The position numbers and the translations under genes are program-made. The notes below the pieces were generated by a model. That model searched no databases and had not been told where the DNA came from. It saw only the letters and a list, made by a program, of their open reading frames with translations. From Clitopilus passeckerianus (Eukaryota > Basidiomycota > Agaricomycetes > Agaricales > Entolomataceae): DNA of 64,000 nt. Positions 11,913 through 24,690 of the stretch are shown one piece after another (the first letter of the stretch is position 1; the number at the start of each line of letters is the position of its first letter). The stretch covers positions 1-64,000 of the forward strand of contig CALYLX010000095.1 in the NCBI GenBank assembly GCA_944990035.1, given 5' to 3'.

Positions 11913-12960
11913 TTTGGACACCAGAATAGTCTCCAAAGGCAAACAGAGGGCGTTGTGGGGAAATGCGGGGAGTGGCGTCGTTGAGAGGGCGGACGTCCGT
12001 GCTATGAGAAATTCCGGAAAATATTCCAGAGATATACTATCCCTCACGGTCGAAACTCTCAATCGGGTGGTCGGCGCTTAGTCATCACATCTACTTCGGC
12101 ACCCGAATGTGTGAGCTCTGGAGCTCAGTTCCGTATCTGAATATAGATTATTGGATATAGACATAGCCAAACTCCTAATTATTGAGGATATGAGCTTTTC
12201 CTACTAGAAATGCTAGGAGTGCTTCAACGAACTCTAGGCAATCTGTCATAATTGCCCCAATTAGGCAAGTGTCACACCTCGTCACGATTTGGCTGGAGAA
12301 CCGTGACAAAGTGTGACTGGCCGAAGTTCATGAGGACCCTGAACTCCCCCAATTGTGTAAACAGATGACTCGGATGACCAGCTTCCGAATCCTGTTCTGG
12401 TTGAAAGGAATTAAAAGAGGCTACGTCGGAAGAACCTCGGAATTTGCGAAATTGGTTGATAGACCCGAATGGCGTGCTAAGCGACATTGCTGACTGGTGC
12501 GGTTCCCTGACCCCCTCCATGATGATGAATTGTTCGTATGTATTCACTTGTCGAGGGAAGGGCGAAGACTTGTTTCGCGAAAAACCTTGAAGTTGTTGCT
12601 TGATTTAATATGGAGGATTGAGAATATATCACAGATGCCGTCTTCAGGAGCAGAGATCCTAGGTATATTATGGGGATGGCTTGTGACAGAATGCGGGGCA
12701 GGGCGCCAGAATGGTCATGTGGGCTCGAAGTAATTCAGTCATTTCCAGGTCGTCTTGACCCTGATAAATGCCATAAATGCCATCATCGTCACTACTACAT
12801 GTCAGATTTCTAGAAACATAATCAATCGGAAACAACGAGGAACTCAAAGCAGCTGAGAAATGGTCAGGGGACATAGGGTCGTCATGGTGCAAACCCTCCT
12901 ATACAGCAGAGGAAAATGAAAGTAAGGGATAGCGCTCTTTTGGTTCGTGATACTCAGAAT
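11913..12960. other. Intergenic, MFS copy 1 promoter and copy 2 3' flank
   Basis: About 1 kb. An open stretch at 12272-12547 on the minus strand has no recognisable family and no exon partners. Nothing else is supported. Confidence 0.45.
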
Positions 12961-14863
12961 CTAATCCGCTTTGATAGGTCGCTTGGGTACTATTGCCCAC
13001 ATAATAGCCATCAGCGCCATCATTGCTACCATCCTATTCCAACGTCCTCGTTCGTCAGACACTTCTTGGCGAAAGGACATAGAACTACTCACAGTGGTTG
13101 CAAGCTCTTGATACCAAACCTCGACGAAAGAGCACCAGTCATAAATGGGAATACGGCACTTCCAGCTTGTCCAAAACCCGCAATCCACCCGATGGCGCCA
13201 GTGAGAATCCAGTGGGGGAGGACGCGGCCTGCTACATTCATTGTGATCGGGTACACTGGACCAAGTAGCAGTCCGACAAGGGAGACGGCGACCGCGTCTC
13301 CAACTATCGACGGGACAAGCCATACAACCAATTCAAGACTACAAAACCAGAGTCAGTGAAGAGGGAGAAGGGCAGCAAAGAAGCTCACGCAATTGCCAGA
13401 ATGGTGTAGATGAAGATGACGCGAGATTCTCCGACCTATAAAACCACTTGATATATCGTTCTCGCCATATGTAACCAATGCATCACACCTTCTTGTTCAC
13501 CCATAAGAGAGCTACTCTGCCGACCATGAGGCCACCGAAAAAGCCGGCGGAAACGTACCCGGAGGATGGCCCACCACCACGTTGGTCGATGATGAAGGTG
13601 ACGATCCATCCTCCGATGGTAACCTCGACACCAACGTAGACCCAGATAAAGAATGCGATGAGGTGCACATTTTTCTGCTTCAGGATTTGCGAAAATGTGG
13701 CGCTTGACTGATTTTCTTGTACAGGGCCGAGGAGATGCCAATATCCTGAAGACACTCTGAGGAGCTCGGCTCGTCAGTAAGAGAAATAGGGCAGAGCTAA
13801 GGAAGGGAACTCACGCAGGTGGGATTTGAATCGGAAGACGACGGCCAGCATGATAGAATTCGAGATTGCTATCCCAAGGGTGATCAGGTAGTAATATGAC
13901 CAGTGTTTCATCTGCGCGAACTGTGTCGAAACAAGAGGGGCAACCAGAGCTCCAGCGCCTGTTAAGCCATTTCAGTTTCATATTAGTGTGCAAGGGGGTC
14001 ATCGACTAACCGTAGGCAGCGTGAAGGAAGCCCATTCTTTGTTCCGAGTTAGGTATGCTGGCAACGTACCCATTGGAGTGAGCGTCCTGTGGGTCACCAG
14101 AGTTTCGTTCGGTGATACGATTACACCTAGAAGCATGGTTCACGCACCTGCATCGCTAATCCGAAGCCGTTGAGCATGTGCGTTATTACAAAGACAGGGA
14201 AAGGGAGGCCGGGTGCCTGCAAGCAGGATGCCACCACATTCAGTAGCGAAGCTGATATGGATCAATTGACTCTGTATAAAATGAGGGAATGCAGGTCATC
14301 GTACCTAGGACCAGAACCTAGAAGGCCATTAGAGACGCCCGAAGGAAATATGCTAATAATAAAGAACGGACCTTCCCAAAACCAAGCTTTGCGGACAAAG
14401 GTACATTCATAAGTGATCCTGCGACGGCACCCTATGAAGAATTGTCACCAACCAGAAGGCAACGGCGAAGAGGAGACATACAACGCATGAAAGAACAAAT
14501 AGCAGAGACGCGACGGTAAAGCCAATCTTCGGGGCATGTCAACGTTGCTCGGCTAATTCAACGGCGAGCAAAAATGATCCTTACACGATAGAATTCACGG
14601 ATTCGAGGAAGAAGTGGGCCAGTAGATCCATCGTTCCAGCCAGCGAGGAATATTGTCCAGCAGAGAGTAAAAAACTGAATATTAGCCAACCTTTGCTGTT
14701 TCCTTGTTTTCGGCGCATTTGTGATGTCTTTCTGGGAGCCAGAGTCAGATTGCTCTTTTAAGGACGCTGTTTTTGGAACGACAGGTGCAATATATTCTTC
14801 CGTAATGTGCTTTCGAGGTATATCTCTTCCTACTTCTGTCAGTTCTATCGATTTTTGCGACAT
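12961..14863 (-). CDS. MFS transporter, BSC6-like, tandem copy 2
   Basis: Paralogue of copy 1, starting MSQKSIEL at 14863 and ending VPKRPIKAD at 12961. The TM1 motif WNDGSTGPLLPRIREFY, MLNGFGLAMQ, DAHSNGYVAS, EVTIGGWIVTFI and GWIAGFGQAGSAVFPFMTG are all present. The exon that should read ECLQDIGI (near 13740) has lost one base against copy 1. Using an AG two bases further downstream (tandem CAG-AG acceptor) puts the rest of the exon back in frame and changes only about ten residues. The gene is therefore either intact through this shifted splice site or recently inactivated. Copies 1 and 2 resemble each other more than either resembles copy 3. Substrate unknown. Confidence 0.75.
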
Positions 14864-15253
14864 TTTGGCTGGTGCTGTTACCGATGACAAAAGGAGGGGG
14901 CGCCGTGGGGAAGAGAAGGGAGAAGACTGGAGAAGAAGCTGATCTACCATTAAGAGGCTACCTCGGAAATACGTCGGAATAACTCGGCGTCTAATTATTA
15001 GGACCCGAGTAGATGATAACTGGTAAGTTGTAAGAGCAGTTTTCCATGTTCTGATAGTTCAACGATGATTGCCAGTCCAGTCATTTGTTTTCTTGAATAC
15101 TCCTTACTCCTGTACTCGGCGAAGATAACAAAGGAGACTCCATTCCGAACGAATGAACAGCTATTATATGGGCCTTCTTTAATTACTGAGGTAACAAACA
15201 ACGGCAGAGGTGAGTAATGGAGCAATGGGGCTCATGTGACAGGTTTCAGTGAA
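14864..15253. other. Intergenic, MFS copy 2 promoter
   Basis: 390 bases between copies 2 and 3. No gene, repeat or clear promoter element identified. Confidence 0.45.
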
Positions 15254-17275
15254 TCAGTCCTCCTTCCTAACCCGCTTGGGAACCAGGGCCCACATGAGGG
15301 TCATAAACGCCATCATTGCCACCAGCCTTAAAACAGGATCAAAGTGGGTTAATGATTTAGAGAAGGATTCGATCGGAATGAGAAAGGAACTCACAATGGC
15401 TGAAGACTCTTCGTGCCGAATCTCGAGGAAAGAGCACCAGTCATGAAGGGGAATACCGCGCTCCCTGTTTGGCCAAAACCAGCGATCCACCCAATAGAAC
15501 CTGTAAGGATCCCTCTGGGTAGGACGCGACTGGCTTGGTTCATCGTGATAGGATATATAGGTCCAAGAAGGACCCCAACGATGGAGACGGCAACAGCGTC
15601 AGCGATGAACGAGGGAACAAGCCACACGACGAGTTCCAAGCTGACGAAAGAGTCAGCGGGTAGAGAAGAAATCTAAAAGGGCCAAGACGCACCCGATCGC
15701 AAGGACACAATAGAGGAAGATCACGCGATGTTCTCCGACCTACAACGCTGCGTCAACATCTTTAAGCTTCAGTTTCCAGGTCAGATGGAACTTACCATAC
15801 GGTTTAACCGAAGGAGGGCGACGCGTCCGAACATGAGGCCTATGAAAATCGATAAAATAAACGTCGATGCTCATTACCCACTATGGATCGCAAAACTCGC
15901 CTCCAAAGAATCCGGCAGAAACGTATCCAGCAGACCCGCCTGCACCACGTTGCTCTTGGAGGAACGTTACGATCCACCCTATCATTTGGAATGAATGTCA
16001 ATTTTTTCCGACAGCGAGAATCTATAATGACATGCATACCTCCAATAGTAACCTCGGTACCAACGTATACCAAGATGAAGAACGCCAGGAGATGCACGTG
16101 CTTGTGTTTCAGAATTTGGAGGAAAGTGCTCGACTTGTCCTCATGTGCTGAAACGGATTGGCCGATCTCCTCGAGGCATTCTTCATTGTGAAGTGACCGA
16201 GTCAGTGTGAGATATTATTGCAATCTGAAGGGACGTACCATCCTGTGTCTTGAACCTGAATACAGTGGCAAGAACGAGGACGTTTGAGATGGCGATTCCA
16301 AGAGATATGAGGTAGTGGAATGACCAGTGCTTGAGCTCGGCGAACTGGGTCGCAACCAGAGGAGCGGCCAATGCACCCGCGCCTGAAGTGGATGTTAGCC
16401 AATTGTTCGGATAGCTTTGGGTAAATGGGACATACCATAAGCTGCGTGCAAGACACCCATCTTAGCTTCAGAGCTATCGTTGACGCTAGCCACATATCCG
16501 TTTGCTTGGGCATCCTGAGCGCAAGATCAATAAAGTTCAGGCCAAACGTAGCAAACAGTCCGAACTTGAATAGCCATCCCAACACCATTGATCATGAACG
16601 AGATCACGAAAGCAGGGAATGGTAAAGCTGGCGCTTGAAGAATGTACGCCATGACTTGGAATATAGCACCTGGAGTCGTTGATACACCCTCAGAATTCAG
16701 CGAGGCGCGATGAATACAACAATCCTCACCAAGTGCCATAACCTGGGCACAATAGGTTAGCCCTTGTTCGGTCAACCTGGTCAACGAAATTTGTTTTACC
16801 TTGCCAAAGCCATATTTTGCAGACAGTGGCACATTCAAGAGGGCGCCGCTAACAAAACCCTGCCGTTCTAATCAGCCAATCGTTCAGAAGTATTAAGTGT
16901 AGTCGAACTCACCACGCAAGCGAGAACGAAGAGCAAGGAGACGACTGCGAAGCCAACCTAGATGCAATAGTGTCAGGTCCTGCAATAGATGTTCTTTCAA
17001 CGAAGACATACATGATAAACCTCGCGAATCCGGGGTAGAAGTGGCCCAGTCGAACCGTCGTTCCATCCTGAGAGGAATAGCGTCCAACACAGGGCCAAGA
17101 ACTGGATCCTAGCTGTGGCAGCCTGTTTCTTCGTCTTGGGAGTATTCACGGCAGTGGAAGCGATAGAGGGCGTCCGGGACGGTTCGGCTGAGGCGCCGAG
17201 CTCAGTTTCCTCTGCGGTCAATTTCATCGGCGTGTCTCGCCTGAGCTCTTCCAGCTCTATCGCGGATTGGGACAT
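15254..17275 (-). CDS. MFS transporter, BSC6-like, tandem copy 3
   Basis: Third and most diverged paralogue, about 460 residues, from MSQSAIEL at 17275 to VPKRVRKED at 15254. Exon 1 is 17012-17275 and exon 2 is 16913-16957. Conserved segments are WNDGSTGPLLPRIREVYH, VGFAVVSLLFV, INGVGMAIQ, DAQANGYVAS, LGIAISNVLVLA, EVTIGG, GYVSAGFFGG and GWIAGFGQTGSAVFPFMTG. All joins can be made in frame, including one intron with a GC donor at 15840-15900 and one with a weak GTTCGG donor. The protein should be a 12-helix plasma- or vacuolar-membrane carrier of unknown substrate. As the most distant copy it may be the oldest member of the array. Confidence 0.85.
15840..15900 (-). other. GC-AG intron in MFS copy 3
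   Basis: The exon ends TTTGGAG, the intron starts GCGAGT and ends CATAG, restoring the FFGG-LMFGRVALL motif found uninterrupted in copies 1 and 2. The intron is thus present only in copy 3 and has a non-GT donor. Confidence 0.75.
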
Positions 17276-19308
17276 TTGTAGATCTGATAGAGTTTTATGC
17301 ACTTTTATGGCGAGTATTATAGAGATTATGTGGTGCTGAGGCGGGCTCTGGGGAGGAAGGATTGCATCTTGCGACGAGGAAGAGGAGAAGCTTTATGCGG
17401 CGAAACCTCGGAGCTTCTGATGACCCATAAAAAGCGCCACTCTCTTCAGGCGGACGACGCGGATACTCTGTCGTCACCGAAGCAAGGCCTTCCAAGGCCT
17501 TGGAAGCCTTGGCACATACGTGGATCTAGTAGGAAAAAAATTCTAGAGAAGAAAGGACACGTTTCATAGGTGGGATATCGTAACGTATGGGTTCAGTCGT
17601 ACTAGGAACTTGGTACCTCGCCATTCGCTCCCAAGCCTAAACATCGCTTCACAGGCGTTGACCACGATTGAGCCTAGAAGGGTGAGTGATTAGAGCTTCG
17701 ATTCCCCAAATCCACGTGAAATGGTGAAATAAGTACGGCTTATTAACAATCCAATAGATACGTATTCAGCTGGCTGGCTGGCTGACCACTGGCAACCTGA
17801 CGCTGTTCCACGAGGACATGGCGATCTAATGGAAAACCACCTTCTACAAGAGGAGCTGCCGCAGCTAGTGGGAGGCTGGGGTATGAACTTACCTCCAATG
17901 ATCAGGCCCTTGCGTATTCCGACGGATTGTCCGATCTTGGAGGCATTTTGGGCGAACTGACAGGATCGCGATCTGCTGGTAATGAATTTGAATCGATTCG
18001 CGAACGCCCCCAAGCAGGTGGGCAGAAGCATCCTAACTTTGGTGATGAAGCCAAAGCATGCTTCAAACGGCCAGAAGGTTTGACAGAGACATTCCCAGGA
18101 AAGTTGAACCCGGAAGATTTAGGCGTACTGTTATTGAAATTTGTTGGAGCGATCAAACCTGGCAAGTTGAATAGCTGGGGGAATAGTAGATACATCGTTC
18201 TATACTGTCCCCGGGGCTAGGCAATTCCTAAGTTCATGGATGGCTCATCTTGTTATGACACTCCCACTTGTGGCGATTTGCAAGTAATTCTAGTGACGGT
18301 GTGAGGGAGAGGCGGGTCCGAAGCTTCGGATGTCGCTCCGATACGGTTGAACATCTGGACATGTCCTTTTGAACCAGAAGTGAAGTCGAGTCAACGCTAG
18401 ACTCTTCCAGCTTCCAGTCCGAGAACTTGCCTGTCAACGGGAGGCCCAGTGGCTCTAGTGGTTCTGAAGCTCTCCACGGGGCAGCGGGGAGGAGAGTGGG
18501 TCCATGAATAATTTGCCTAAGCTGGGATTATCCAAAGTCGACCGAATGGATAGATACTAGGGCAAAGGATTCAAAGAGGTAGAAGAAGCTTGAATTCAAG
18601 CTAGCTCGGGTGACGCTTGTTGATTAAGTCGGACATTTCCCTTTTAGACTTGATCTTTATCGAAAAAAAAGACAAAGATCTGTTGTTCTCTCGAGTCGAC
18701 AAAGCCATTGTATTATTTAAACGAGGTACACGAAGGAAAACATTTGTACTACTAACCAAGAACAGACCAATGAATATGTACAGGTGAAAAATAAGTGATT
18801 TGCCATTATAGCTGAATAAATATCAATGCACTGGAGGACGACGGGATTGCTTGAACAACAAACCAAGAACAAGGTATAATTCGATCAGGTTAAGATGAGT
18901 ACGAGTATGGGTAATGAAAACATGATTCAGCTTGTGTCGACAACAATGACCTGGAATGCGATGAAGGACGAGATATCGGGGAGAGTGGAATATACAATGT
19001 GTGCTTATGTGAGATATGTGAGAGCGCGTGTGATAGTCGTACAATGCAATGCAGTGCGGTGGATAGCAAGAATGATCGTGCGTGCAATGTTCAGATCACG
19101 AGTGGAATGGAAAGGAAACGTGCCCGTCAACCGGAAGTCCGGAGAAGGAAGGTGGGGGGTCAGGATCAGGTTCGTGCCAGCAGGCTAGCACGTTGCATCA
19201 TCGACGACGGGTCAGAGGCGGCGGCGGGGAGCACCGTAACCACGAGGCAGACGTGAAAATTATTCACGTCGACACACCAACGCCGAGGGTGAGAGACGTT
19301 TCATTTCG
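17276..19308. other. Intergenic, no assignable gene
   Basis: About 2 kb. Open stretches near 17690-18031 (minus) and 17927-18220 (plus) overlap and have no known family. A nested palindrome around CCAAGGCCTTGG lies at 17492-17503, inside aaggccttcc and ggaagcctt. 18640-19300 is probably the 3' flank of the next minus-strand gene. Nothing else supported. Confidence 0.4.
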
Positions 19309-20231
19309 TTATACGATCTCGAGAGGTGGTATATCAGAGACGCGGCTGAGCTCGCTAAAGCGTTTGCTCGTAGGCGAGGGCGAGGTAAACGTGAAAGCGG
19401 CGTAGATCTTTTTACGCTCGGGCGTTGAGAACGTGCAAGGCTCCGTCGATGTTGGCGCTGGCGACGTATGCCGTGGGCTCAGAGGTAGCGCTGCAGATTG
19501 AGGCGGGGATGCGAAAGATTCGCGAGCCTCAGGTTCAACCGATGCTGCCTGTAAAACATGGAGACGATCAGGATCTGCGACGAAAGGAATGCTATATGAT
19601 GTCACGAACCTTGAGAGGCTGGAATTTGACGTTCTCTTCCTCGTCGACTAGGGTTTCGAGAGATCCACCCTGGTCGTAGGCTCGAGAGACGTCAGCTAGA
19701 GGCTGGACGGTTAAGTCGTAGCAGCGAGAGTCGATCTCAGTCTGTGTTAGCTGAGTCTGCTCGGGGCCAGCTTCCTCATCAACCTTAGGCATGGGTGGTG
19801 CCTTGCGAGTCGTCCTCTTACGACTGGTCGAGGATGTCGACCGTGGTTCCTTCTTCGAATCTTTCTTTGACAAAACCTTGGATTTCGTGGAAGATGACGA
19901 GGATTTGCGCTTCTTTGACGGTGACGCTTCCTCTGAGGCGGTGTCCTTGCTTGCCTTGGCCTTCGAACTCTTCATCTTCGTTGAGAGTGGTGTGATAGCT
20001 TTCACTGCAAGTACCGTTGTCTTGCGTTTCTTAGAGGTTCCTGGAGCATTTCGCTCGCCAGTGAGGGTGAAGGTTCTCCTTGTCGACAGCGTTTCCTGAG
20101 ACGAGGCTGTTCGACGAAACCAGCTTCGTTCCCAGAATCGAAGTCTGCCGTGCGAGAGGCGGTGCTGATTTTGCTGTAGGTGCATCTGCAGATGGTGTAT
20201 CTTGAAATACTGTAAAGCTTCGAGCGGCCAT
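19309..20231 (-). pseudogene. KEN-motif, Lys/Ser-rich nuclear-type protein, frameshifted
   Basis: The ATG at 20231 opens MAARSFTVFQDTP and runs to DKENLHP. The sequence that should follow, LTGERNAPGTSKKRK, is in another frame, as if two bases were lost near 20065-20075. It then reads a Lys/Ser-rich, nuclear-localisation-like region, a conserved block (IDSRCYDLTVQPLADVSRAY) and, after a GTTCGT-AG intron near 19550-19608, an exon ending SRVSDIPPLEIV at 19309. DKEN contains a KEN box, a degron of the anaphase-promoting complex, which suggests but does not prove a cell-cycle link. No intron of plausible size repairs the frame without destroying one side. It could be an error in the sequence. Function unknown. 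Confidence 0.55.
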
Positions 20232-21915
20232 CGATTGGTGGTTAGTTTTGACTTGAAATTAGATGTTGGCTTGCAACAAAATTGATCGAGGGCTATTCAG
20301 CAGAGTTTTGAGCTGTGGATGAATGTTTATAAGAGCGCTAGTTGCTGCTGTCGACGCCGTGGACAGCGCTGAGCACGGTACAAGGTAAACTTGTTGAGAC
20401 AGTAAACCTACCTTAAATTGTGGCCATGCCAAGCGGAGCCAAACATCGGCATCGGAACAAACAACGCGGTCTAAGTCACGTGAGCACAAATGTCCACGCG
20501 TTTTTGTCAAGTAGCCGAGTTCATTGGTAGGCGCGTCCGTCCCCTCACCTTGCAACAGCTCCTGCAGCAGATTGTGGTCAAGTCCAGATAGATGGGCGGC
20601 AGCGAGAGTGAGTCCTCCAATAAGTTCACATATTTAAATTAACAAGCTGACATCAGATAATAGGAGTAGAACTTGGTTTAAAGCCAGACTAGCACAAGTT
20701 TCTTCTGCACTTTGAACGAACCACCGAAAGCGCTCTGCAAGTCCAAGAGACCGTAGTATTGGCTAGCCATAGATATTGAAGCAAATAAAAAACCTCATGT
20801 ATCAATGCGCTGGCAATTTGAACGACCACTTGACCCAACTCCATCGACGAAGCCGACTAGATCTCACCTCGTTTCGAGTTCTGACGCACTACGGATCGAG
20901 AACGCTTCCGATTGACAAAACCTCATGAATTAATACGAAAATTTAGCCACTGCGTCAAAGCTGAATCTAATGTCGATCGTCGAAGGTAACATGGAACGAA
21001 CCCTCTTACATGCAAGAAACGTTGTTGTTCTTGCAGGAGTGGAGTGTGCTCGCCAAGTACTGAGGGGTTGCACCCCGATCGACGTTTCCTTCTTCACGAA
21101 CATGCAGTGATTGGTGCGTCGTGCCTGCCATTGATTCCAGTCATTTTAATCTTGATCCTGTGCTTCCGAGCCTCTCATTACGGAGCACGGGTCTGGGCAG
21201 GTTGACTTCCGCTCCTCGATCTCTGTTTCATGCATCTGGCTGACGTTCATTCCTCTCTACCAGGCTGGAAAAGTATCCCAAAGGTAAACATTTGGGTTAA
21301 CACTAGCTCTCCGACGCCCGATTCCGTTCGTGATCAATTCAACGTGTTATCTACACCCGTCCCGCTCGTCCGAGTTGCAGAGTCACGATAGCCTCACCAC
21401 CTGCCCTGATCGAATGCAGGCGTTGATCGAAAACTCGTTCTCGCAACCTAAAGGCATGTTTTCACACAATTCACAGGTTTACACCATCAGTCTGAAGTTT
21501 TCCTCGAAGTATGACTCGGGCTAGACGTGTGTGAAGAAGGTATCGGGTTGTATTATTAGCGCCAACGTACAGCCCAGGCATGCTTCTTCTGGTGGAACAA
21601 CATGTTGTGAGTATTTTTAAGGTTCTTGTAGATTTCGGAGGGTGTGTTGATGGCTTGTCACCTTGTTGACGTATCCGAGTACCTCCAGGGTCACATTCGC
21701 CTAAATCGTTTTGATATCTCAAGGCCTCATGTTCTACACGCGCCGGACTAGACGTCAGTCACGCCTTCGGTTCAGTAACAAAAACGTGTATGGCTTATTA
21801 TAAGCTGAGCACTTTGCACACAAATTTCTCTACCCCTCCTCGAAGTGTTCGCACTGGTGCCTACACACCTCCGCCTTCCCTTCTCATCTATCTCTTCCTC
21901 GGGCAGCCCGCAATC
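20232..21915. other. Intergenic between divergent genes
   Basis: About 1.7 kb serving as the upstream region of both the KEN-motif gene (minus) and the kinase (plus). Pyrimidine-rich stretches precede the kinase start. No RNA gene or repeat recognised. Confidence 0.45.
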
Positions 21916-24113
21916 ATGTCTTTTAAGAACTCTGCCTCTTCCGAAACTCACCCGCCCGTTGGGACATACATTGATAATGGTTCTCTGGAGCTCGTCGAGG
22001 TCCTTGGCGTTGGAGGTTATGGTGTGGTTTACAAGGCCGTCGATATCAAGACTCGCCAGTCCTTCGCTGTGAAATGCCTCGTTGCGCAGCCCCATCAATC
22101 TAGTCGACAACGGCAAATCCACATCCGGGAAATCGCTCTCCATCAGATTGCCTCGCCTCACCCGAATGTGATTACCCTTCACCGAGTCGTCGAGGAATAC
22201 AATCGCACCTATATTGTCATGGACTTTGCTCCTGACCACGACTTGTTCACGCAGATCCTCCATAGATGTCGATATCTTGGAGATGACGACCTCATCAAAC
22301 ACGTTTTCCTTCAGCTGCTTGACGCAGTTGAGTACTGCCACGGTCTTGGTATCTACCACCGCGACCTCAAGCCGGAGAACATTCTCTGCTTCAACGATGG
22401 CCTCCGAGTCGCCATCACTGACTTCGGTCTCGCTACAACTGATAAGTTGAGCGAAGAGTTCCGCACTGGTAGCGTGTACCATATGAGCCCAGGTGAGCCT
22501 TCCCATCCTCTGATGGCTTTGATCAAGGGCTAACCAGAGCGCCTTCTATAGAATGCCAAGGTGGAGATTTCGCTCCCACTGGCAATTACTCACCGATGTT
22601 CAACGACATCTGGTCTCTTGGTATTATCCTCCTCAACCTGGCCACCGGCCGCAACCCCTGGAAGTCCGCGACTCCAGACGACGCAACCTTCCAAGCCTAC
22701 CTCCGGGATCCTGTTGGATTCCTCCCCAGCGTTCTCCCTATTTCTAATGAGCTCAACGAGGTGCTCATCCGCATGCTCGAAGTCGACTGGAGAGAAAGGA
22801 TGACTCTCCGCGAGCTACGCCACGCGATCGAGGAAGTCAATACTTTCTACTCCATGGACGCTGTCTTTGAAGGCAGCATGGCTCGTTGCCCCTGGGAGTC
22901 CAGCATGGAAATCGACGACAGCGACTCCTCATCCGACGACACCAAGGAGGAATCCCCCATCCCCGACTCTCCCATCACCAAATCCGTCGACCGGCCCAAG
23001 TTCTCTTCCTGCTGGAGTGGGGACTCAGAATCTGAGATTCTGTTCGCGAAGAACCCTGTTTACGCAGAGGACGATTCGTCTTACGGCGTTCCTTGGGACC
23101 AACTCTCTTCTGGAAGAGGTACCTGGGCTTATGAGGCTCAGCTTGATGATCTCCTTGATCGCCCATTGACCCCTATCTCCGCTGCATCCTCCCGTGTCCC
23201 TTCACTTCCTCCGACACCCAACAACTTCGACGAGTTCCCAGCGAACCGAGGTGCCAATGCCCAGCGCAATGGCCTCAAGATCAACACTGACATTTCTTCT
23301 CAACTTCGTTTCTTCAATCCCGATGCCACCCTGGATGGGGCACATTCACCCACGACTTCTATCATGCAAACTGCTATCGAGAACGATGTTTACCCGTCTT
23401 CTTTCTTCTTCACGAGTGCCGTATCCGACACGAAAACATCGCTGACTGGCCTCCACGTGCCGATGGACACGCCGATGAACGACAAGGAGATGAACTCGCC
23501 GACTTACTGCCACTGGGATGCCAACACGTCCGACATTTCTTCCCCGTCCCTTTACTCTTCCATGCCGAGCTCCATGTATAGCGAGGACATGGCATTCTCG
23601 TTTACAAGATCTCAGACCCCATCACCCACGGAGGCATGGTCTGGGTACGATACGAAGGTGCAGTGCCAGACACCCCATTCAAGTCAGCCTTCTCCGTCCT
23701 TTATAACCTCAATGACCGACGTTGCCCCCTCCACAAGGTTCGCATTCAATAGTGCCTCGTCCAATAAACCCTTTAGCGGCGTGTCGAAGCCCAGGTCATC
23801 TGGCGTCTTCAATCCTTTCAAGTTCCTCCCTCGTTCGCTACCACCCTCTCCTCCACCAACTCCGCCGCCTGCGCCGGCTTCAGCTCACGCCCACTTTGCC
23901 TCTACCGGCGGGGCAGCAGCAGCCTCTTCGGGCTATCAAGCGTTTCATCCGACACCTCTCTCGACTTCCTGGAATACCATGTCGCCGCAAGAGCGCACCA
24001 GCTCGCCGGAGGAGATCTTCCACTTTTCTCCCCAAGTTGAACGCCCTTCGTATGTTCGCTCGACACGATGGTTCAGTCCAGGAAAATTTTTCGCCTATGC
24101 TGGCGCACAGTGA
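21916..24113 (+). CDS. Ran1/Pat1-like serine/threonine protein kinase
   Basis: 712 residues from two exons (21916-22492, 22552-24113). The catalytic domain spans about residues 24-310: Gly loop GVGGYG (31-36), Lys53 in FAVKCL, HRDLKPEN with Asp150, DFG with Asp169. Splicing through the single GT-AG intron recreates SPECQGG, which with NDIWSLGIILLNLATGRNPW is typical of the Ran1/Pat1, Sks1 and Vhs1 group that controls meiosis entry or nutrient responses in yeasts. The long C-terminal tail is Ser/Pro/Thr-rich with acidic clusters (SDSSSDD) and looks disordered. The start at 21916 was chosen because an upstream in-frame ATG (21790) adds a non-kinase, probably untranslated segment. Confidence 0.9.
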
Positions 24114-24690
24114 AACCGCATAGAATGCTTGACGTTCATCTTTATTCTTCGTTTTCCCCACCTCATTGCATATCCGCATTCTCCTGCATACCAAAACATC
24201 TCACCACTGCATTATCATCTGCATCGCATCGCAACACATTGTTCATACTACAAGTCATTCATTTGCATTATTTATTCCAAAGATGTTGTAAAGTAGCCAG
24301 GTTTCATAGGGGGCTGGTCTGTTGTACACTTTTTCGCATATTATCTCTAGCATACGTGGATTACATATATTCATTCCACGTCAATAGTGTAGTTTACTGC
24401 ACCTATGTAGTTCTTACGATTACCACGACGCAATAGCACGAGTTGTAATGATACAAAAACACGCTGATCGCTTGAGAACTTGGTGGAATGTTCCAACGGA
24501 TTTTACTGACAGCAGCGCCTTTGACCTTCCCCAACGTTTTTTTGACGGTTATCATTTGAAGCCTTCTAGAAGATGTATTCAAATTGTATATTATAGGGAT
24601 CTACACCGCAAGGGTAGACAACAATTAATGGAGCAGCAATGATAGCAATAGAATTAATAACCGCAGAACAGCAGCAAACACGCCTCTCAA
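24114..24690. other. Intergenic between convergent genes
   Basis: 577 bases holding the 3' regions of the kinase and uS5m genes. No other feature seen. Confidence 0.5.

Noticed and set aside
17690..18220. Overlapping open stretches on both strands as a gene
   Set aside because: No family motif, no exon partners, and both strands look equally open.
20040..20215. Explaining the KEN-gene frameshift by an intron
   Set aside because: Candidate GT-AG pairs give introns of 25-46 nt that replace the well-formed N-terminal protein by one without recognisable features.
21772..22506. Long open stretch of 244 codons on the strand opposite the kinase
   Set aside because: It lies exactly opposite the conserved kinase catalytic exon and has no family; it is a by-product of codon bias.
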